From: Natronosalvus halobius
Lineage (GTDB): Archaea; Halobacteriota; Halobacteria; Halobacteriales; Natrialbaceae
Length of the DNA: 64,000 nucleotides
Direction of reading: 5' to 3'
NCBI RefSeq assembly: GCF_024138145.1
Contig: NZ_CP099997.1
Location: forward strand, 1,488,001-1,552,000
Positions 50,686-59,575 of this stretch are shown here, piece by piece. The notes below the pieces were generated by a model. It was not told where the DNA came from and did no database searches. It saw only the letters and a list, made by a program, of their open reading frames with translations. Made by a program: the position numbers and the translations under genes. Positions within the stretch are counted from its first letter, which is position 1. Each line of letters opens with the position of its first letter.

Positions 50686-52208
50686 TGATCGAGACGCTAC
50701 TCGCTGTCACGTTTGTGGGCGCGCTGGTGACGTTCCTCGCGCCCAATCGTATCGCCGGAAAACTAGCCTTCGCAATCAGCCTCGTACCAGTCGCGCTGTC
50801 ACTGTGGCTGTTCACCGCCTTCGACGGCAGCGGCAACGCGTTAGTCGACGGTGGCGCGCTCGCGTTCGAGTCCCGGACGACTTGGATCGAACTCGGCGCC
50901 TACGAGATTTCGTGGTACGTCGGGCTCGACGGCATCAGCCTGCCGCTGGTCGTCCTGACGACGGTCCTCTCGACGCTCGCAATCTTGAGTTCCTGGACGC
51001 CAATCGACACGCGCCAGTCGCAGTTCTACGGCCTCATCCTGTTCATCGAGGCGAACCTGATCGGCGTCTTCGCCGCGCTGGACTTCTTCGTCTGGTTCAT
51101 CTTCTGGGAGGCCGTCCTCATCCCGATGTACCTGCTGATCGGGGTCTGGGGCGGCCCGCGCCGGAAGTACGCCGCGATCAAGTTCTTCGTCTACACGAAC
51201 GTCGCCTCGCTGCTGATGTTCGGGGCGTTCATGACGCTCGTCTTCAGCCTCGACGTCTCGTCGTTCGCACTCACGGAGATCACGCAGGCGATGCTCGCGG
51301 GCGGCCCCGAGGGATTCGCCGGCGTCGCCGGTAGCACGGTCGCCTCGCTGGTGTTCATCGCGATGTTCATCGGCTTCGCCGTGAAGGTCCCCGTGGTGCC
51401 GTTCCACACCTGGCTGCCCGACGCTCACGTCGAGGCACCGACGCCGGCGTCGGTGCTCCTGGCGGGCGTCCTGCTGAAGATGGGGACCTACGCTCTGCTC
51501 AGGTTCAACTTCACGATGTTCCCCGGGCAGGTCGAGATGTACGCAGTTCCCATCGCCGCCATCGCCGTCATCAGCGTCATCTACGGTGCGATGTTGGCGC
51601 TGGCCCAGACGGACCTCAAGCGGATCGTCGCCTACTCCTCGGTCTCGTCGATGGGCTACGTGATCCTCGGCCTGGTCGCGTTCACCCACTTCGGCGTCGG
51701 CGGCGCGACCTTCCAGATGGTTTCTCACGGCCTGATTTCGGGCCTGATGTTCATGGCCGTCGGCGTGATCTACAACGCCACCCACACCCGGATGGTCACC
51801 GACATGTCCGGGATGGCCGACAAGATGCCCATCGCCGTCGCCATCCTCATCGCCGGCGCGTTCGGCTACATGGGCCTGCCGCTGATGAGCGGCTTCGCGG
51901 CGGAGTACTTCATCTTCTTCGGGGCCTTCGGTTCCGAGGTGCTGACGTACGCGCCGCTGTTTACCGGTCTGGCGATGTTCGGCATCGTCATCGTCGCCGG
52001 CTACCTGCTGTTCGCGATGCAGCGGACGCTGTTTGGCCCCTTCCGGCTCGAGACCGACTACGAGATCGGTCGCGCGCCGTTCCACGACGTCGCGCCGATG
52101 TTCGTGTTGCTGGGGTTGATCATCGCCCTCGGCGTCGCACCGGAGTTGATCTTCGACATGATCCTTGACGCAGTCGATCCGATCCTCGAACGGGGAGGTG
52201 GTGCCTGA
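50682..52208 (+). CDS. nuoM: Complex I antiporter-like subunit M
   Basis: The 508-residue protein has the NuoM signature FFVWFIFWEAVLIPMYLLIG, GFAVKVPVVPFHTWLPDAHVEAPTPASVLLAGVLLKMGTYALLR and VAYSSVSSMGYVILGLVAF. The start at 50682 overlaps nuoL; the three-residue-longer reading at 50673 is inside nuoL and less likely. The stop shares one base with nuoN (TGATG). Confidence 0.95.
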   Translation: MMIETLLAVTFVGALVTFLAPNRIAGKLAFAISLVPVALSLWLFTAFDGSGNALVDGGALAFESRTTWIELGAYEISWYVGLDGISLPLVVLTTVLSTLAILSSWTPIDTRQSQFYGLILFIEANLIGVFAALDFFVWFIFWEAVLIPMYLLIGVWGGPRRKYAAIKFFVYTNVASLLMFGAFMTLVFSLDVSSFALTEITQAMLAGGPEGFAGVAGSTVASLVFIAMFIGFAVKVPVVPFHTWLPDAHVEAPTPASVLLAGVLLKMGTYALLRFNFTMFPGQVEMYAVPIAAIAVISVIYGAMLALAQTDLKRIVAYSSVSSMGYVILGLVAFTHFGVGGATFQMVSHGLISGLMFMAVGVIYNATHTRMVTDMSGMADKMPIAVAILIAGAFGYMGLPLMSGFAAEYFIFFGAFGSEVLTYAPLFTGLAMFGIVIVAGYLLFAMQRTLFGPFRLETDYEIGRAPFHDVAPMFVLLGLIIALGVAPELIFDMILDAVDPILERGGGA

Positions 52209-53815
52209 TGGTTAACGCACTCGTGCCGGCGGAGTGGCTCGCACTCGCACCGACGCTCGTGCTGGCCCTGACCGCCATGGTATTGTTCGTCTTCGACAGC
52301 ATCAGCCCACGGTCGACGAACCGCCCGGCGCTTGCTGGCATCGCCGTTACCGGCGCAATTGTCTCCCTCGCCATCGCGGTCTGGTTCGCCGTCGCGGGAA
52401 CCGGTTCCGAGAACGCCGACGCCGGCTACGATCTCTGGTTCGTCGTCGGCGAGTCCCAGGCCGGCGCCGGCGCCATCGACCTCTTCGGCGGCCAGATGGT
52501 CGTCGACCAGATGGCACTGTTCTTCATGATCGTTGTCGCCGTCGTCACCGCGATGGTAGCGATCGCGAGCTACGACTACATGGCCGGACACGCCTACCAG
52601 GCCGAGTACTACTCGCTGCTCTTGCTCGCGGCAACCGGGATGTCGACGATGGCCGCGGCGAACAGCCTCGTCACCATCTTTCTCGCCCTCGAGCTGGCGA
52701 GTCTCCCCTCCTACGCGCTCGTATCCATCCTCAAGACCAACCGCGGGAGCGTCGAGGCCGGTCTGAAGTACTTCCTGATCGGCGCGTTCTCCTCGGCCAT
52801 CTTCGTCTTCGGGATCAGCCTCGTTTACGGCGTCACCGGCCACCTGCAACTCGAGGCCATCGCGGACGTCATCACGGGCGAGGCCGAGCCGGGGTCGGGC
52901 CACGACGTCTCCGAGATGGGGGGCCTGCTCGGACTCGGGCTCTTGATGCTCATCGGCGGCTTCGCGTACAAGACCGCGAGCGTGCCGTTTCACTTCTGGG
53001 CGCCGGAAGCCTACGAGGGGGCGCCGGCACCGATCTCGGCGTTCCTCTCTTCGGCCTCGAAGGCCGCCGGCTTCGTGATCCTCTTTCGCGTGTTCACGAC
53101 GGCGTTCCCGCTCGAGGCGACGGCCGAGATCATCGGCCTCGAGTGGACCCACGCGTTCATCATCCTGGCCATCGTCACGATGACGGTCGGGAACTTCGCG
53201 GCGGCCACCCAGCAGAACGTCAAGCGGATGCTCGCGTACTCCTCGGTCGGACACGCGGGCTACGCGCTGATCGGGCTGGCGGGGCTCACCGTCGACGGCG
53301 GCGAACTCGTGCTCGGCGCCGCGATGATGCACCTGCTGGTCTACGGCTTCATGAACACCGGCGCGTTCCTGTTCGTCGCCCTGGCGGAGTACTGGGGCGT
53401 CGGCCGGACGTTCGAGGACTACAACGGCCTCGCAGCCCGGGCGCCCGTCGCCTGTGCCGCCCTGGCCGTGTTCATGTTCAGCCTCGCCGGTATTCCGCCG
53501 TTCGGTGGCTTCTGGAGCAAGTACTTCCTGTTCACGGGATCCCTCGAGGCGGCGTCGGCCAACCCCGCGATGTTGATCGTCGCGGCTGCACTGGTGATCA
53601 ACAGCGCGCTGTCGCTGTACTACTACTCGCGGCTCGTGAAGGCCGTCTGGATCGACGACCCCGTTTCGGGCGTCGACCGGGACTTCGGTGGCTCGCCGAC
53701 GGGACTGTACGCGGCCATCGTCTTCGCGGCCGTGATGACGCTCGTCCTGTTGCCCGGTTTCGGGCCGGTCGCGGACCTCGCGATCGACGCGGCGAGCGCG
53801 GTCGTCGTCTCCTGA
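52208..53815 (+). CDS. nuoN: Complex I antiporter-like subunit N
   Basis: The 535-residue protein has NuoN landmarks FLALELASLPSYALVSILKTN, GFAYKTASVPFHFWAPEAYEGAPAPISAFLSSASKAAGF, and RMLAYSSVGHAGYALIGLAG, with about fourteen membrane helices. It ends the operon: the next gene (53857) has its own TATA box. The last gene of the operon overlaps nuoM by one base. Confidence 0.95.
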   Translation: MVNALVPAEWLALAPTLVLALTAMVLFVFDSISPRSTNRPALAGIAVTGAIVSLAIAVWFAVAGTGSENADAGYDLWFVVGESQAGAGAIDLFGGQMVVDQMALFFMIVVAVVTAMVAIASYDYMAGHAYQAEYYSLLLLAATGMSTMAAANSLVTIFLALELASLPSYALVSILKTNRGSVEAGLKYFLIGAFSSAIFVFGISLVYGVTGHLQLEAIADVITGEAEPGSGHDVSEMGGLLGLGLLMLIGGFAYKTASVPFHFWAPEAYEGAPAPISAFLSSASKAAGFVILFRVFTTAFPLEATAEIIGLEWTHAFIILAIVTMTVGNFAAATQQNVKRMLAYSSVGHAGYALIGLAGLTVDGGELVLGAAMMHLLVYGFMNTGAFLFVALAEYWGVGRTFEDYNGLAARAPVACAALAVFMFSLAGIPPFGGFWSKYFLFTGSLEAASANPAMLIVAAALVINSALSLYYYSRLVKAVWIDDPVSGVDRDFGGSPTGLYAAIVFAAVMTLVLLPGFGPVADLAIDAASAVVVS

Positions 53816-53825
53816 TCACCCGGTA

Positions 53826-53833
53826 GCTTTTAC
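53826..53833 (+). promoter_or_regulatory. TATA box of the RCK-DHH gene
   Basis: GCTTTTAC is centred 27 bases before the ATG at 53857, supporting an own leaderless promoter and separating this gene from the nuo operon that ends at 53815. Confidence 0.5.
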
Positions 53834-53856
53834 TCTGTTCGGTGGAAATCCGCGGT

Positions 53857-55452
53857 ATGATCTCCCGGCTCGTCCTCGGATGTGGGGACGTCGGACAACG
53901 CGTCGTCGAGCGGCTGCCGGACTCGGCACCGCCACCCCTTCGATCGACCGCCGGCTCCGCCACGAGGACGCGCGATCGCGAGAAGTTGTTCGTCGTCTCG
54001 AGGGACGCCGATGTCGTCGAGACGCTCCGGGAGGAAAACGTACGGGCTCGGCAGGGCGAACCATCGGACCGGTCGCTTCTCGAAGGTCTCGAACTGGAGT
54101 TCGAATCCGGCTCGCCGGACCTCGTGTTCGTCGCCGGCGACGACAGCCGGGAGAACCGGCGGACGCTCGAAATCGCACGAGCGGTGTTTCCCAACGCGAT
54201 ATTCGTGGCGTACGTGGGAGAGAGCGAGTCCGAAGCGGACCGCCGGGCCGACAGACGGGTCATCGGGCGCCAGGCGACCCACGTCGTCGATTCGATCGAA
54301 ACCGTCGTCGAGTGGGTCGCCGAGCGAACGGTCTCCCAAGGGGCCCAGAAGGCGATCGAACTGCGGGCACACCTCTCTCAAATCACGGGGACGCTCGCCG
54401 TCATCGCACACGATAACCCCGACCCGGACGCCATCGCGAGCGCCGTCGCGCTGGCCAAGATCGCCGAGAGCGTCGGCGTCGACGCCGAGGCGTGTTACTA
54501 CGGCGAAATCTCCCACCAGGAGAACCGGGCGATGGTCAACCTGCTGGAGCTCGATCTTCGAACGCTCGAGCCAACGGACTCCCTGGAGGCGTACGACGCG
54601 TTCGCGCTCGTCGACCACTCCCGACCTGGCGTGAACGACCAGCTCCCGGCGGATCTCCCGATCGACATCGTGATCGACCACCACCCGCCCCGAGGCCCGG
54701 TTCCGGGGGAGTTCTACGACCTCCGTCAGTGCGTCGGTGCGACGAGCACGGTCCTCACCGAGTACCTCGAGTACTTCGGGATCGACGTCGACAGCCAGAT
54801 CGCGACGGCGTTGCTCTACGGGATTCGCGTCGATACCAGGGACTTCACCCGGGAAATCTCACCACCCGACTTCGAGGCCGCTGCGACGCTCTGGGACGCC
54901 GTCGACTTCGCGACGCTCCGAAAGATCGAGTACCCGACCGTCGAGGGCGACACCCTCGATACCGTCGCGCGAGCGATCAAGAACCGCGTCCAGCGTGGAA
55001 CCGTGGTCGCCGCCAGCGCCGGACGCATCACCGACCGCGACGCGCTACCCCAGGCAGCCGACCAACTGCTCGCGATGGACGGCGTCGACACGACCCTGGT
55101 CTTTGGCTTTCGCGACGAGATGGTGTTCGTCTCGGCTCGTTCACGCGGGAACGACCTCGATCTCGGGGAGACGCTTCGCGACGCGTTCGATCAGATCGGA
55201 AGCGCCGGCGGGCACGCCGACATGGCCGGAGCCCAACTCGAGATGGGCGTCCTCGGCGACATGGAAGAGAGCACCGAGCGCGAGTCCATCCTGAACATCG
55301 TCGAGGAAGTCATCACCGACCGCTTCTTCGAGGCGGTCGATACCCAGCCGGGGACCCCCGTCGGCATCTACAGCCAGACCAGCGAGATGCTGTTCGGTTC
55401 GACCGCCATCCTGGACGAGCAGATCGAGGCCGACGCCGAACACGACGGGTGA
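53857..55452 (+). CDS. RCK-N / DHH-DHHA1 phosphoesterase
   Basis: The 531-residue protein begins with a Rossmann nucleotide-binding domain (LVLGCGDVGQRVVERL, G-x-G-x2-G; then VFVAGDDSRENRRTLEIA), as in RCK/TrkA-N K+ regulators. Residues from about 175 form a DHH phosphoesterase: AVIAHDNPDPDAIASAVAL (motif I), FALVDHSRPG (motif II), VIDHHPPRG (DHH), and DTRDFTRE, ending with DHHA1 (GSAGGHADMAGAQLEMG). Related DHH enzymes cleave nanoRNA or cyclic dinucleotides such as c-di-AMP. The fusion could couple ligand sensing to signal turnover; the ligand is not determined. Confidence 0.92.
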   Translation: MISRLVLGCGDVGQRVVERLPDSAPPPLRSTAGSATRTRDREKLFVVSRDADVVETLREENVRARQGEPSDRSLLEGLELEFESGSPDLVFVAGDDSRENRRTLEIARAVFPNAIFVAYVGESESEADRRADRRVIGRQATHVVDSIETVVEWVAERTVSQGAQKAIELRAHLSQITGTLAVIAHDNPDPDAIASAVALAKIAESVGVDAEACYYGEISHQENRAMVNLLELDLRTLEPTDSLEAYDAFALVDHSRPGVNDQLPADLPIDIVIDHHPPRGPVPGEFYDLRQCVGATSTVLTEYLEYFGIDVDSQIATALLYGIRVDTRDFTREISPPDFEAAATLWDAVDFATLRKIEYPTVEGDTLDTVARAIKNRVQRGTVVAASAGRITDRDALPQAADQLLAMDGVDTTLVFGFRDEMVFVSARSRGNDLDLGETLRDAFDQIGSAGGHADMAGAQLEMGVLGDMEESTERESILNIVEEVITDRFFEAVDTQPGTPVGIYSQTSEMLFGSTAILDEQIEADAEHDG

Positions 55453-55548
55453 GCGGGCACGGGCCTGCATCGACGGAACCAACGCGCGAATCGACGACCC
55501 GAACCGCAGAGAGGAGCGTTTTTTACGACCGCCGACGATGGAACGGGC

Positions 55549-56355
55549 ATGGACATCGTCACCGACAGCAAACCCCGTGTGAAGGACTACATGACGCGAG
55601 ACGTGGTGACGGTCTCGCCCGACCAGACGGTGGCCTCGGTCGCCGAACGGATCGCCGAGAGCGAAGAACACAGCGGCTTTCCCGTCTGTGATCGCCGTCG
55701 AGTCGAGGGATTCGTGAGCGCGCGCGACCTCCTGCTCGCCGACGACGACGCGCCGATCTTCCGGGTAATGTCTCGCGAGTTGATCGTCGCTCACCCCGAC
55801 ATGAAAGTGATCGATGCGGCCAGAGTGATCCTCCGGTCGGGGATCCAGAAGCTCCCAGTCGTCGACGACGCCGGCAATCTCGTAGGGATCATCGCGAACG
55901 CCGACGTTATTCGGAGCCAGATCGAACGCGCGACTCCCGAGAAGGTCGGCAAGCTTATGCGGACCCTCGAGAACATTCACGAAGTCGAGTTGCGCCAGGA
56001 GCGCCGGATGATCACGCTGTCCGACCTGACGCCGACCCAGGGCCGGGTCTACGCGGACGAACTCGAGGGACGAAAGTACGAACTCGAGCGTGGGCTGGCC
56101 GAACCCCTCGTCGTAATCGACAACGCCGGCGAGTTGTTGCTCGCCGATGGCCACCACCGGGTGATGGCCGCCGATCGAATCGACCTCGAAGAGATGGATG
56201 CCTACGTGATCGTGGTCGATCAGCGCCTCGCGCTGGGAATGGCTGAGACGGCGAAAAAGGAGGGTCTCGAATCCATCTGCGACATCGAAGTGGTCGATTA
56301 CGCGAGACATCCGCTGGTGGAGACGACCAAGCGATTGCAGTCGAGCGAGCAGTGA
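55549..56355 (+). CDS. CBS-pair / ParB-like nuclease domain protein
   Basis: The 268-residue protein has two CBS domains (about 12-62 and 72-125; VKDYMTRDVVTVSPDQTV and MSRELIVAHPDMKVIDAARVILRSGIQKLPVVDDAGNLVGIIANADVI) and a C-terminal ParB/Srx-like domain with EPLVVIDNAGELLLADGHHRVMAADRI, whose DGHHR core matches the ParB nuclease/kinase motif. CBS pairs bind adenine nucleotides, so this is a nucleotide-responsive ParB-like protein. A TTTTTTACG element about 26 bases upstream gives it a separate leaderless promoter. It follows the DHH gene. Confidence 0.9.
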   Translation: MDIVTDSKPRVKDYMTRDVVTVSPDQTVASVAERIAESEEHSGFPVCDRRRVEGFVSARDLLLADDDAPIFRVMSRELIVAHPDMKVIDAARVILRSGIQKLPVVDDAGNLVGIIANADVIRSQIERATPEKVGKLMRTLENIHEVELRQERRMITLSDLTPTQGRVYADELEGRKYELERGLAEPLVVIDNAGELLLADGHHRVMAADRIDLEEMDAYVIVVDQRLALGMAETAKKEGLESICDIEVVDYARHPLVETTKRLQSSEQ

Positions 56356-56437
56356 GCGATCGGGGGCGAGCAGTAGTCGGTCGGGAGCGAGAATCAGCGA
56401 TCAGCAGAATTTTGTCCACGCCGCGTCGTCCTCGAGT

Positions 56438-56995
56438 ATGCGAGAGGACGGTTTCCGTGATTCAGGTGACCCCGAAAGCGACCGCCGCGGCGTCGGCAAC
56501 CCTGCTACCGCTGACGGCTCTACGACTGCTGACGACCCCATCGACGTCGACGTCGATGCTGATAGCGACGCTCCTGGCACCGACGATCACGTCCACGCGG
56601 ACGCTTCAGTCCGCGGCCTGATCGAGACCGACGGCACCTACCTACTCCTGAAACACGACATGCCGAGCGGGCCGATCTGGGGCGTCCCCGGCGGCCGAGC
56701 ACGAATCGGCGAGGACCCGCGAGATGCCCTCGTACGCGAGGTGTACGAGGAGACGCGCCTCGAGGTCGACGTCGGCGACCCGCTCGAGGCGTTCGCCTAC
56801 ACCTGGGCCGACGGCAAACAGGGCACCGTTTCCGTGGTCTTCGAGTGTGCAGTAGTCGGTGGGACGGTAGACATCGAGGCGAACCCGAACGACGACGAGC
56901 CCATATCCGAGTACGCCTGGCTCGAGTCCACAGCACTGGACGAGGTGCCGATGGAATCCGAACTCCGGCGACTCCTCGAGCGTCACGCGAACTGA
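56438..56995 (+). CDS. Nudix hydrolase
   Basis: The 185-residue protein has a disordered acidic N-terminus (residues 1-50, Asp/Thr-rich) and a Nudix box GRARIGEDPRDALVREVYEETRL, matching G-x5-E-x7-R-E-U-x-E-E except that the final Gly is replaced by Arg. VWGVPGG-type sequence (IWGVPGGRARIG) precedes it. It should hydrolyse a nucleoside-diphosphate derivative; the substrate is not evident. Its last 13 bases overlap the convergent membrane gene at 56983. Confidence 0.88.
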   Translation: MREDGFRDSGDPESDRRGVGNPATADGSTTADDPIDVDVDADSDAPGTDDHVHADASVRGLIETDGTYLLLKHDMPSGPIWGVPGGRARIGEDPRDALVREVYEETRLEVDVGDPLEAFAYTWADGKQGTVSVVFECAVVGGTVDIEANPNDDEPISEYAWLESTALDEVPMESELRRLLERHAN

Positions 56996-57366
56996 TCGCT
57001 TACACTCAGCAGGTAGGCCAGAATCACGAGGGAGATGAGCAGGCCGACGAGGTTGAGCGTCACCAGATCCAGGAGCGCACTGAGCCCGTAGAGGACGAGG
57101 GCCCACGTCAGCGCCCACCCCTCCATGTTCCAGAGGCCGACGATGACGGCGAGCATACCGAGGTTGATGACAGTGAACACGAGTGCAATGAACGCGCCGA
57201 ATCCGCCGTAGGCGAGCAGTTGGAGGATCGGGATCCAGGCGAGCAGAAATCCGAGGGCGCCGAGGATGCAGATGATCGAGACGCCGAGCGGCCGGGACGG
57301 ACCGCTCGCGTACGACGCGTTCGTCGACGAGCGTGTGGAGCGAGGGACCGGAGGGCGCGAACTCAT
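56983..57366 (-). CDS. Four-TM membrane protein, unknown function
   Basis: The 127-residue protein has a short Ser/Pro/Arg-rich N-terminus (residues 1-25) and about four hydrophobic segments (LGVSIICILGALGFLLAWIPI, LLAYGGFGAFIALVFTVINLGM, VGLWNMEGWALTWALVLYGLSALLDLV, NLVGLLISLVILAYLLSV). The layout resembles small haloarchaeal membrane proteins of unknown role. It overlaps the Nudix gene's end by 13 bases convergently. An AT-rich TTATAGCGATAAATATC stretch 15-35 bases upstream holds its promoter. Confidence 0.8.
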   Translation of the reverse strand: MSSRPPVPRSTRSSTNASYASGPSRPLGVSIICILGALGFLLAWIPILQLLAYGGFGAFIALVFTVINLGMLAVIVGLWNMEGWALTWALVLYGLSALLDLVTLNLVGLLISLVILAYLLSVSDQFA

Positions 57367-57484
57367 GTTAAAATTTCAATATTATAGCGATAAATATCTT
57401 CTGTATGGCTGACGCTTCGCGCTCGCTCGAGCACGGTCCCGAAGCGCAGATAAAACACGAATCGCTCGAACGCTACTCGACGCC

Positions 57485-59461
57485 TTACTTGCCTTCGAAC
57501 TCCGCGTCGTCGCCGCTCATGAACGCCGTGATCCCCGTCATGAGATCGTCGGTAGCCATCAGGTGACCGAACGCTGCGGCCTCGAGTTCGAGTCCCGCGT
57601 CGGTGTCGTCGCGGCCGGCGAGCATCGCACGCTTCGTGAAGCGCTGGGCGATCGGCGGGCCACCGGCGAGTTTCTCGGCGAGTGCGAGGGCCTCGTCCAG
57701 CAACTCCTCGTTGCCGACGACCTCGTTGACGAAGCCGTACGCTTCCATCGTCTTTGCCTCATAGCGGTCGGCCGTGAGGATGATCTCCTTCGCGCGGCCC
57801 TCGCCGACGATGTGCTTGAGGCGCTGGGTGCCGCCCCAGCCGGGGATCAACCCGAGGTTGAGTTCTGGCTGACCGAGTTCGGAGCGCTCGGAGGCGATCC
57901 GGATATCGGCACAGGTCGCTAGTTCCATCCCGCCGCCGAGACAGTAGCCGTCGATGCCGGCGACGACGGGCATGTCACACGACTCGAGTTTGCCGAAGGT
58001 ATCCTGGCCCTGTTTCGAGAGTTCGACGGCGCCGAGGGGGTCGGCCCCGCCCGCAGCCATACTCTGGACGTCAGCACCTGCGGAGAAGGCCTTCTCGCCC
58101 TCGCCGGTAATGAGGATCGCCCGTACCTCGTCGTCGTCCCCGAGGACGTCGATGGCCTCGCTCAGTTCCGAGAGGAGTTCCGAACTGATCGTGTTCATCC
58201 GGTGGGGGCGGTCGATGACCACGTGGCCGACCATGTTGCCAGGGTACTCGAGCCGGATGGTCTCGAACTCGAGTTCACCGTCGCCCTCCTCGTCGGGCCC
58301 GTAAAAGCCCCCCTCGTCCGCGAACTCCCGGAGGGCGTCCGAAGGCTCGTGTCGCGCCGCACCGCTCTCGTCGTAGGCGTCCTCGAGTGCCTCGAACAGG
58401 TCGGCGAGGCCGCGCTGGTCGCTCATCTTCGCCGGGCCGTCCGGGAAGCCTGCGCCGAGTTTCATCGCCTCGTCGATGGCGTCTGGGCCGGCCACGTCGC
58501 CGTCGATCAACTGTGCGACCTCGTCGGCCATCACGGCGAGCAAGCGGTCGGCGATCCACTCCTTCCCCTCGTCGGTCGGGATCTGGACGCCCTCGCCGTC
58601 TTCGTAGTCGTAGACGCCCTTTCCGGTCTTCTTCCCGAGTTCCTCGGCCTCGACTTTCTCCTCGGTCATCGGACACGGGGCGTACGCCTCGCCGAGGGTC
58701 TCGTGCATGTACTCCTGGACGTGCAGGCCGACGTCGAGACCCACCTGGTCGGTGAGTTCGAACAGGCCCATCGGGAGCCCCATGTCGAACTTCGCGGTCG
58801 AGTCGACCTCGGCGACGGTGGCCTCGTCCTCGTAGACCATCCAGGCCGCCTCGTTCATCAGCGGGACGAGCACGCGGTTCACGATGAAGCCGGGACTGTC
58901 CTTGTGCACCCGGACGGGCGATTTGTCGACGTCCTCGGCGAGCGCCTCGATCACGTCGAGCGTTTCGTCGGAAGTGTGAGCCCCGGAGATGACCTCCACC
59001 AGCGGCATGCGGATCGGCGGGTTGAAGAAGTGCATCCCGCAGAACTGGTCGGCCCGGTTGGTTACCTCCGAGAGCTCGGTGATCGACAGCGAGGAGGTGT
59101 TCGTCGCGAAGATGGCGCGGTCGGGCGCGTACTGTTCGACCTCGCCGTAGACATCCTTCTTGATGCCCATCTTCTCGGGAACGGCCTCGATGACGACGTC
59201 GGCGTCGGCGACCGACTCCTCCACGTCGACCAGCGGCGTGATCCGCTCGAGGGTATCGTCGGAGACCTCGTCTGTGATCTGGTCGTTTTCGGCCAATTTG
59301 CCCAGTGACCACTCGATCTGGTCGTAGCCGTCCTGGACGAACTCCTCGTTGATGTCGCGCAGGTTCACGTCGTATCCCGCGAGTGCGGCCACTTCGGCGA
59401 TCCCGTGGCCCATGTTCCCCGCACCGAGAACTGCGATGGTGTTGATATCCTCCAGTTCCAT
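57485..59461 (-). CDS. 3-Hydroxyacyl-CoA dehydrogenase / enoyl-CoA hydratase fusion
   Basis: The 658-residue protein starts MELEDINTIAVLGAGNMGHGIAEVAALAGYDVNLRDIN, the NAD-binding motif of HCDH, with the dimerisation and catalytic part (NPPIRMPLVEVISG, SPGFIVNRVLVPLMNEA) up to about residue 385. After a linker, an enoyl-CoA hydratase domain (about 405-658) has DRPHRMNTISSELL, FSAGADVQSM and GGGMELATCADIRIASERSELGQPELNLGLIPGWGGTQRL with both active-site Glu residues. It carries out two steps of beta-oxidation. It is divergent from the acyl-CoA dehydrogenase gene, which supplies its substrate. Confidence 0.95.
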   Translation of the reverse strand: MELEDINTIAVLGAGNMGHGIAEVAALAGYDVNLRDINEEFVQDGYDQIEWSLGKLAENDQITDEVSDDTLERITPLVDVEESVADADVVIEAVPEKMGIKKDVYGEVEQYAPDRAIFATNTSSLSITELSEVTNRADQFCGMHFFNPPIRMPLVEVISGAHTSDETLDVIEALAEDVDKSPVRVHKDSPGFIVNRVLVPLMNEAAWMVYEDEATVAEVDSTAKFDMGLPMGLFELTDQVGLDVGLHVQEYMHETLGEAYAPCPMTEEKVEAEELGKKTGKGVYDYEDGEGVQIPTDEGKEWIADRLLAVMADEVAQLIDGDVAGPDAIDEAMKLGAGFPDGPAKMSDQRGLADLFEALEDAYDESGAARHEPSDALREFADEGGFYGPDEEGDGELEFETIRLEYPGNMVGHVVIDRPHRMNTISSELLSELSEAIDVLGDDDEVRAILITGEGEKAFSAGADVQSMAAGGADPLGAVELSKQGQDTFGKLESCDMPVVAGIDGYCLGGGMELATCADIRIASERSELGQPELNLGLIPGWGGTQRLKHIVGEGRAKEIILTADRYEAKTMEAYGFVNEVVGNEELLDEALALAEKLAGGPPIAQRFTKRAMLAGRDDTDAGLELEAAAFGHLMATDDLMTGITAFMSGDDAEFEGK

Positions 59462-59546
59462 GGGCACGTATGCGTCTGGCACCCGTTTCAACGTTTCCCT
59501 CTCGACAGGAACAACTGTTCCCGAGTTTAGTTCCGGTTACAAAGTT

Positions 59547-59553
59547 CTTTATC
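59547..59553 (+). promoter_or_regulatory. TATA box of the acyl-CoA dehydrogenase gene
   Basis: TCTTTATC is centred about 26 bases before the ATG at 59576, fitting a leaderless transcript; it lies in the 114-base divergent promoter shared with the HCDH/ECH gene. Confidence 0.5.
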
Positions 59554-59575
59554 GTTCAGGCAGGAATCTAGGGCT

